This document shows, piece by piece, positions 54,977 to 64,000 of a DNA stretch of 64,000 nt. The stretch comes from Larus michahellis (lineage: Eukaryota; Chordata; Aves; Charadriiformes; Laridae). The stretch covers positions 117,251,579 to 117,315,578 of the forward strand of contig NC_133897.1 of assembly GCF_964199755.1 (NCBI RefSeq). Direction: 5' to 3'. The notes beneath the pieces are model-generated. The model searched no databases, was not told the origin of the DNA, and saw only the letters and a program-made list of their open reading frames with translations. The translations under genes were made by a program, and so were the position numbers. Each line of letters begins with the position of its first letter. The first letter of the stretch is position 1.

Positions 54977-57900
54977 TTAAAAATCTGAGTGGCTATTACT
55001 TAAAAATGGATACAGTACAACAGGGGAAGGGAAAGAGAAAAATCTGTTTTCCATCCTCTGTTTCAAGTGTGCTGACAAAGGCTTGATAAGATCTAGCACC
55101 GGGAAGTTAGAGTTGGAAAAATCCAGCCTTGAAATAAGACATTTCCTCATAGCTGTGAGGAAAATATTGAGACAGCTTATGAGAAGGAAGTGGATTTACC
55201 CCCACATAGAATTCTTACAATGACATTAAATATATTAAAAGAGGATTGATCCAGATTCTGGGAGTAAACTCAATGCCTTAAAAAAAATCAGGCAGTTCCT
55301 GGAGAGACCCTTCCACCAGTTTATTGCAGTATACTGGTCCATGTCCAAACTCCAGTTCAAGAGATTCCTAAACCAGATTCCTAAACCACTAATTATGAGA
55401 CAGATGAGTTTATATTGCTCTGCTTTTTCTATTTCTTGTGAGCATCTGCTACGTTTGGAATTAGTACTGTGCTAGACATATTTTTGATTTAACCTCATAC
55501 AACCGTATTTCTTTTTGATACTGTATTATATGTACAGATACATCATGAGAGGATTCGGCTGACTGGTATTTGCAGTCTTTTCTGGCCCTAAAGTATGTCA
55601 GTCTGACTTCTGCTTGCCACCTTTGTTCATGAGTTTGATAGGAAACAGCATTGATTACGTTTTCTTCAGCAGTTCAACAATCCTCAGTTTCCTTCAGGAT
55701 ATGGAAAGGAAGTGGGTACTGTGCTGCACAGTCGGCTGTGTCGCAGTGGCTGGCCATGGAGCTGGCGTCACCCGGGGACATCTCACCCAAAGAGGTCCTA
55801 GCAGGCAGGATGCCACACGGTGAGGGAAGGGACCTCTGTTTCTCCTCTTCGTGGCACACACTTTCTAATCTCCTAAGGAAAAAAAGTTATTTCAGTACTG
55901 GCATATCTGGATAAAACTTGATTATCCTGTGATTAACTAGAGATCTGACCAGATGATCTCATTCATTTTTTTTTCTGGCTCCAAACACTATAAACTCTTG
56001 TCCTGGGCTACAGCCTATCAAAGGCCATCTGACTCCCTGGAAATACTCCTATTGACTTTACTCTGCATGAACAAGACTTCAACTCCATCTACAGCCTCTG
56101 TCCGAGTCAACAGGAGTTCCCAAAAGAATGCAGCTCAGCTTGCAGTAAATACATATACCTAAAAGACCACAAGCAGAGCTATTCAGAAAGGGCTAGTAAT
56201 AGCATCTTCACAGAAATTAAATGTGTGAATGCTCTATTAGCTAAAGATATCTTCAGGAGGTATTATTCTCAGCTTTCTGTATGAAAGGTCTGTTGAAGTT
56301 AAAAGCTTTTAAAGTTACTTATAGGAGAGAAGTATAGCACGGGCTATAGGGCCCTGCAGGATTCAGCCACTGGAGAAAAGCAGTTTCACCACAGTTTGTC
56401 CATTTCCCAAAACAAAACTGAGATCAGCCCACATAATTTACATGAGTATTGGCTGGGTTTTAAATGAGAAAAGACTCATGCTCTGGGCCAGAAGCGCAGC
56501 TGGTATAACCCGAAGGATCTAGTTCATAGCAGTAATATTTTTCTGCAGTTTTAAGCCAGAGTTCCTGCAAGTTTCAGTATGACAGCTCTTAGCTTTAGAC
56601 TTAAGACATAACAGAGTGCTGGGAGCAATTAACTGTGCACTTTTACCCAAAATATCTCAGTTTAAGACGCCTATGTATTTCACGGCAGAGAGATGATTCC
56701 AGTTTAAATGTTATGCTTTTTGCTAAATCGTAAGTTGGGATTTTTCTGTTCTTTTTCATGCAATGATATAGAATCAGTGAGAAATAGATGCATATTTGCA
56801 TATAAAGTAAGTAAGTCATTATTGTCGTAAGAGAGGTGTTTATATAGCATTTATGTGTCTGCATTTAAATAATGCTATTTAAATAATAAGGTATTTAGGA
56901 ATGTTAGTTCAGGAATGAGGAATATTTCACTTTTTACAAGTTGCAACAACACAAACATCTTGAAAACTTTGCTACGTTATTGTCTTTATGCGTAGTCACA
57001 AGAAGGGAGATTTGCATATGATGGTTTTGTGTCTTTGTGGATGGATTTGTTGTCTGCATTTTCCATCCTTAGAATATAAAAACTCAGGACTTTATGAGGC
57101 AAAGGTAGCTTGAGATATAACTTTGGTCTACTTGGCAATTCAAAATTCCCACAGACGAGACCAAAAATTTTAAAGCATATAAGGATTAGGGTCAGTTTTC
57201 CCAGTGTGGGTATATTAAATTAGGGAGGTAGCTGGTTAGCCAGGGATGATAACAAAGGCCCTGATTTTCAGGTGTGCTAACCACCTCAAATTTCTTTTCC
57301 AGAGTCTAAGTCTCCTTGGCTACATCTATTCTGCCACACCAAAATTTGGAGTTTAAGTTGCTGAACTGTGTCTCAAAGCGCTGGTTTCTACACTGCCTGA
57401 AGGAAAGGGCCAGTTTCTCCCTTGTTCTCGGCTTTTCTAGCTGTCAGCCTATTAACTTGCTTGGGACATCAGCCAGAGCTTGAAGATTCACATAAGCAGC
57501 GTGGACGATCTGATATTCAGACGCAAGCACAAGTCTGACCCCAGAGTTAACAAGTACTGATGGATCCAGGATTGTCTTCTGGAGCTGCCAGCCTTCTCCC
57601 TAGCAGAAGTTGAAGGTGCGTCACCTCAAATCTCGTGAATGGTTGGGGCCCCATGTAGAGCATAAATGAGAGCCCAAGGTCTTGGTCAGCCTCATGCACT
57701 GGTGAGCAAAGGAGACTACGTTGATGGCCGTTGGGTGTGCTTGAGCGAGCAGGCAGTAGAAAACGTGAAGCGCTAAGTACGTCCATGTGAGTGTAAAATG
57801 CAGTAGCTGGTCAGGCAGCAGGGCTGTGTGTGTTTGAGAGTGATGACTGACCTGGAAAATTTACTTGTGGCTAAGATAATAACGTGTTTTCGTAAGACAG

Positions 57901-60900
57901 GGTTGGTTTTTCTTCCCTGCTTGTTTGTGAGTTGTGCTTTGTTTGCGTTTGTTTTCAATTATTTTATTTGTAATTATTGCATTTTCCTGAAAAATTATAA
58001 CTTGGGCACATATAATTGGAAACCATATTTCATCTATGTCAGAAGCATGAACTCAAGACCATTAGAAGTGATGTGTTTGCTTTTTAATAAGAAATTAACT
58101 TCCACGGGAAATTATCTTGTAAAAAAAATCCAACAAAGGCTACTTTTGCTATATGATATATTTTAGAAATGTCTTAGCAGTCTCCAAACTGCAAAAACTA
58201 TGCCAGCCATTTCAAAACACTCTGGGGAAAGGCAGCTGAATCTCACTTTTAATTGTGAAATGATAGGCATAGTTTCATGCATTTGGGGGAATGTAAAATA
58301 TTTCTATTATTGTTTCTTCCCTTTCTCCTGTTCCCCGCCTCCTCCATCTCTCCTTTCTCCCTCACTACTCAAAGCAACATTTGGGATGGGAGAGCCACAT
58401 ATCAGGAATACACATAAAAAGCTTTCACACAGAGTTTCACCAAAAATACATATTGATTAAAGGCCGGGGGAACAGACTTTTTCAAGAAAAGGCTTGAAAG
58501 GAGAAATTGAGCATTTAATACAGCTGTGTGGAGAGAAATGCTGGAACACCGCCATGGGGGTTGGCAGCTGAAGAGGGAGCATAAGGGTGTGGGGTATCAC
58601 AAAGGGATCAAAGTAGCAAAAAATTATCTTAAATATAAGGGGAAATAGCCTGGCACTGTTAGACTGGAATAGAATCCAACGGGAAAATTTGGTGTCTGAA
58701 GATAGAGACTGGACAAAGGACTGGAAATGCTTCCTGGGCAAGAACTGTGCACTGACAGGGAGATGGATGTGTGTCTTTCAGCTCAAATACCATGAGCAGA
58801 GACACAGGATTAGTCATGAGCTACTAACTTCCACATGGCGATCCCAGGAGGCTGCAGCCCTGACACTGCCTGTTATAAATCTCCTGTGAAGAAGCAAGGT
58901 GCCCAAGAAAGATGTTTAGCACACAGACAAAGAGATGGGAGACCCGACTTCCATGTATCTCAATACCACATCCTTCCTGGTTGTCTTATTTGTTCGGGGG
59001 CTGAGTTTCCTCTGGAGATACTTGACTCCAGGGAGGGATATCAATTATGTAGATCACAGCTGTTTCTCAAACCAGATGTTAGAAACTGCCTCCAGCAAGC
59101 TTCTCCCAGGAGCTGAGTCGCCTGTGGTCAGCTGTGCAGACAGCTCCTCCTCTGCCCTCCTCCCCATCCCACCAGACCTGAAAGCCAGTCCCTGTGCTCC
59201 TCGGTGACACCCCACCAGACTGGTTGTTATTACAAGTCAGGACTGATAAGCCTCAGTCTGACAGTTCGGAACTGTGGTTGAAAGAGAATTAGATCATTAT
59301 GGAACTATGTGTCTCTTCAGATTGATAAGCAATGTTTTCATTGCAGATGAGGATGCTCGGGCAATATGTAAGCTATCAATCAGAGCTGTGTTTCATTGCA
59401 GTTTCTGTAGTATCCAGGCTGTGCTCTGTTTCCAGACTGACATTAGATAGCAGTGTGCATCAATCAACAATCTCCACTGCCCACCCAACCCTGACATGAC
59501 TGCACAACTTACACAGCTTACACAAGAGGACTGGCACCTAGGATATGTGCGTAGATGCAAGCTAAAACGCACACAGGGAAGCATGGCGTGATGTATCAGG
59601 CTGTGAATACTTGCCACAAAGACTTCCACTAATGGGGTGATGAGCCCAAGGGAGATGAGGAACAGCTGTAGAAGCTGCACAGGAACTCATCTCAGTTTGA
59701 GTTTAAGAGCCGTAGCTCCAGGGGGAACTGTCGTTCTTCTGGCCACTGTTCTGCATTACCAAATAAAAGGGCTCCTGTCTTCTTCTGCCTCAGTGACATT
59801 CCTCCATTAAGGACTTAATTGTCTCCTTAGCTGTCACTGTCTGAGGGAGGAGGATATAGCAGAGGAAAGGTCTTAGGAAACCAAGTGGAAAACAAATATC
59901 TGGCCAGTACATTTAATTCAGTAGATAAAAGGGGTTTGAATTCTTAAATGCCTTGTGTGCATCTGACCTGGATTCACATTTAGAGTTTAGGTTTTGTTTC
60001 TTCAAGTTCAAGCAACATTTAATTAAGATTTACTATACAGAGTTGCAACTTATAGTTTCCTGATAGTAGTGCAGATCCTTCCACTAAATGACATCTTTAA
60101 GAGTGAATAACACTAATTCTTTTACCTATTAAATGCATAAATAATGCTCGCTCCCTAACAACGGAATTTGGTGCTGGCTTGCCTCCTGTTACTACGTGGG
60201 TTGGGTGTTTTCACTACATCTGAGGAAACAAACCAGACAGGGGTCACTTATTCTGCAAAGTATACTTTAAAATATTTGTTTGGCACCTCTGAACTATTAA
60301 TTTCCTTTCACTGCCATTACAGAAAAATACGGTTTCGTACGTAATGAACATCAGTGAGAAGCTTTCTATTCTTGCTTAAACAGAAGTAAACTTGAAGGCC
60401 TTGTCAAAACAAGTAGGTTAAGCTTGACTAATCAGCTGAACTCATTCTATTAATAGCCAAGGTGGCATCATTATTCCATTAAGCTTTGTCTGTAATATTG
60501 GGGGCAGGTAGAGAAGAGGTTAACCCAGATGAACCTTTCCAAAATTAAAATAGAATAATTGTCTTTTTTTCTATATTTCTTCAGTCTGGGAAGGAGTATT
60601 CTGCCTGGATGAACAAAACAGAACACATGAAATTGAGACTTTTTCAGAAAATTTTGTTATTTTGTATTCTGCAAACAGTTGCTTTGTTATGGCTTGGTTG
60701 AGTTTGAAGTGATGCTGCCATTCTCAAGGAATACGATCATATCTGTAGTCAAACTATGTGCATTGTTCACCCTCTATAAAGTACTTCTCAGGCAAATTAT
60801 GTCTCAGCTGGGACATTAAATGCAATCTGATGCAATTAAGGTAATCAGGAAACAAAGATGCACTTTTGATTTCTGTCAGTCTCATGGTAGAAAGGTATAA

Positions 60901-63900
60901 AATTGAAAGAGAGGTAAAATCAGGTTTTATATTTTTAGATTAAGTACATGCAAATTTATCAGCTCCATCCAAACTATGATTGATTACCTGGAAGCTCACA
61001 TTTGGGTGCTATTCACCATTTCCTTCATCCATAACATGAATCACTTAATCCAACAGTGCCTTGTGTAAAGAAGCTAAGTCAGCGCAAGGGCATCCATTGA
61101 CAGCATTTGGGTTTAGTTGGGGTTTTTTTGTGACAGATTCCTCTTTAGCTCTAACTGATAAGTGTTGTCTATGGCTCCAAGAGGGAGTTGAGCTTTAGAT
61201 ATTTCTGTGCATATTTTCTCTAAGTGATCATCAGCACTACTGAAAAACCTGGGCACTTACTCATGAAAAATCTTCCCCAGCAGCAGTTTCTCCTTCTCAT
61301 CTCTCCTAGGAAAGTGTTTCCATCTCTGAATCTTTAGCCCAACAAACAAAAATGCAACAAAATCTTTACCTAAGAGAAAAGGCCTGAGACTGATGTTTAA
61401 GCATTGCTTTTAGCCACCAGATGAGGCAACAAACTGCAACAGAGGGCTGCTATCTATATACTGCTGAAACCATACAGATAAGCAACTAGGATAAGCATCC
61501 CAAGGTCCCAAGCATCTGGGGTTTAGGGAAGAGCTGTGTAAGCCACCCCGAGTGCAGGGGCATAAGAGAAAACCCTGTGGTTTAGCCTACGTGCCTCCAA
61601 AATATTAACGCTATCACTGAAACATTTTCTCGTGTTAGTAATGTGCAAGCATCAAATGGACAAATGATCCCCATCTCTCTATCAACTGTCATAATGTTGT
61701 GGAGCTTTAGGGCGCTCAGATTTCACTGTTTCAATGAAAACATTTAATAATCTTTGTCACAGTCCTTTGTTGCCATTTCATGGCATCTATGCTTTCCCTT
61801 TAGTAGCGTAATCATTTATTGCAATGGCTTCTTGCAGATGTAAATTTCCATTACTTGAGACCTTGAGGAGATCACATAATTTATGGGAACATTGCTGAGA
61901 AAAAAACAGACTACAATTCCCCATCTGTCTGAAACATTTCTGTTAAAAGAGCGGTATGTGTAAAGGGAGAGTGGATTAATAAGAGAGATGCTATCACATA
62001 AGTAAGTTGTAGGGGCTCCCTACTTTTCTTACAGGTCATTGTGTTAGCAAAGGATTTACCACTATTGAAACCACATCTAACCTCTGTTCTTGCTACACAC
62101 GACAAGTATTGTAGGGTCTAAGTCAGGCTTCAGTTCTCACATATGCAAACAGACTTAGGAATTTTTGGTCACTGAAGAAGTGTACATACTCACATGTAAT
62201 TCAGAAGGGAACAGCTACCATAATAAAAAGTCATGCCCTGGGACACATAGCAGCATGAGAAAATAGTAGTTGTTTTAATTGTCAGATTGTGTCCAAACTC
62301 CACTTTCAGTTTTCTTGAAGAACAGAAGTAGTTTTAGAAATGAAATATATGTACTTCATTTTGCAACATGTTCAGAGGTACGAACATGTTCAGATTAAGT
62401 ACTCTCTTAGATGTTTTCGGTATTCAGGCATAAAAAAAAATATTTCAATTTTTAAAGTGTCATGCTTTTATACCCACAATTGCTGATAGCTACTGTCTTT
62501 ATTCTCTCTTTCCTTTAGATTTGATATGGGGAAGTTCTCTTTCCATTCCCTTCAGCTAAAGGAAGAGCTTCCTTCCTGTTCTAGCTTCAGAGCTAATAGA
62601 TGATATTTCTTTTTTTGTTCAGAGAAATTAGTTAAAACATTTTGACAGAAACTTCCTCAACAAAATGCTTTTACTTCTGCCCAAAGGCCACGAGCAACCA
62701 GTGTGAGCTTATCTTCAATACCTGGAGAACCTTCACATGTATAACCCCATCAGAAGGATACTCTTGTGGCAATACAGTGAATGTAAGTTAAGACTGGGAT
62801 AGTCGTATAAAGCGCTCACTTATCCTTCATGCATCCTGGCTTGTAACTGTTGCCAGAGCAGGGAGCAGTTTACAGAATAAAACCTTATAGTCTATTTATT
62901 TCAACATTGGTCAATATTAAAGAGAAATGTATATCAACAGTCTTCCAAGTGGGAGCAGACAGCCAGTTGCATTCACTCTCTTATGTGCACTTAAAGCAGT
63001 TGCTCTTTGCACAAAAAAACCCTTCATGTAAACTTAACTTTTGTTTGTAATGTTTGCTTGCAATTAAATACCATTTGCTGCTAAACTTAAGCCTTGATGT
63101 TTGGACTTACTGCAAAAACAGAAAAGGGATTTTTCATGTCGTGGAGAAAACAGAAAAAATATATTTTGTCAACAACTCACAACATTTATCCATATCATAT
63201 GAAAAGTCCACTTCAGTGTGGACATTTGCCAGAAATACCAAGTCTATGTCCTTAGCACCCCATTTTTCTATTTCTTACTTTTCAACTGGGTCCTCTAAGG
63301 TCTTGCTCTTCCATTTCTTATTCTTTGTGTTCCAAGTAGCCGAGAAGCTGATGGTAAAATGAAAGAGATTTACTGACAGACAGCTCCCATTTTGCGATTA
63401 TACAAAAACCCTATTTGCATATGCAACCGGAGGCAATTGTATTAGAAATCCAGTTATGTGGCTGTGTTTGCCAACGCAGATTTTGCAAGATATCCTCATA
63501 GCCTCCCCAGTCAAAAGTTTTCCTCAAATGTTCTCTCTAAATCATCTTGCCGTTTCGCTGGCAGATGATTCACTCCTTCACTGAGAGCTGCAGCTAATCC
63601 CTCCGAGCCAAAGGAAGCTGTGCAAAGACAGCACTGTCCAGGGAGGGAGACTCTCCTGCTGAAATCCTGGGGCTGGGAGGAGTGGTTGTGAGATCTCCTA
63701 CCTTTTATAGCCCTTATAAAATGCTTTGAGTCAAGCTGGCAGCATGGTATTTAATGGTATTGGGCTGCAGTGGCGTATTACCCACTGGGTGAGACACCGT
63801 GCTGTGCTCTCACCCGTAGAGCAGCAGTCTGTCTTCACAAGGGATGAGGAGTTTTGACCAAATGCCATTACACAGGTAAACATAGCATCCTCGTCTAGCT

Positions 63901-64000
63901 CTTCTGGTTTCTTTCATTGAACGAGATGTTTTCTTCACTGTCCTGTCCCTAAATGCTTTCGCGTTGATGCTAGCACGCTGCAATGGCTGCATATTGCTGA
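54977..64000. other. Gene-free right flank
   Basis: About 9 kb without a recognised exon. In human the next gene this way is COLEC12 (after the mammalian retrogene CETN1). I saw no COLEC12 signal-anchor, collagen or lectin codons. The frames are short (at most about 112 codons at 57828-58166) and unremarkable. Short word matches to the palindromic repeats (near 56050) are too small to call. Confidence 0.5.

Overview
The window is vertebrate nuclear DNA, almost certainly from a bird. Short coding exons are separated by long introns with GT/AG junctions. Several chicken-repeat-1 (CR1) LINEs end in the avian octamer tail (ATTCTATG-type). The gene order ENOSF1 - TYMS - CLUL1 is the one I recall from human 18p11.32, shown here inverted. 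A roughly 1.1 kb LTR-like repeat resembles a family I remember from neoavian genomes, so Neoaves is more likely than chicken, but that is inference.

Layout. (1) 1-4.7 kb: no gene seen. (2) 4.7-18.1 kb, plus strand: a string of exon-sized blocks matching ENOSF1 (L-fuconate dehydratase, enolase superfamily). They are in the right order, with many intact splice sites, but the copy has a premature stop, lost splice acceptors, indels and lost active-site residues. I read it as a decaying, unitary pseudogene, with CR1 elements and a GC-rich repeat block in its introns. (3) 21.1-29.3 kb, minus strand: complete thymidylate synthase (TYMS), 7 exons and 303 codons, with a CpG-island promoter carrying an E2F site and GC boxes. 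It lies tail-to-tail with the ENOSF1 relic. (4) 29.3-32.5 kb: intergenic, with a CR1 fragment about 0.5 kb upstream of TYMS. (5) 32.6-43.6 kb, minus strand: complete coding region of clusterin-like 1 (CLUL1), 7 coding exons and 461 codons, with signal peptide and all ten clusterin-type cysteines. (6) 43.6-64 kb: no coding gene recognised. This part holds a candidate solo LTR, two adjacent CR1 copies, and two old palindromic repeats. In human COLEC12 lies in this direction, but I saw none of its exons.

TYMS makes dTMP for DNA synthesis. CLUL1 is a secreted clusterin relative, known in mammals from cone photoreceptors. ENOSF1 is of interest next to TYMS because in human its transcripts overlap the TYMS 3' end antisense. 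That partner seems to have been lost here. Comparisons with human proteins are from memory; no alignment was run.
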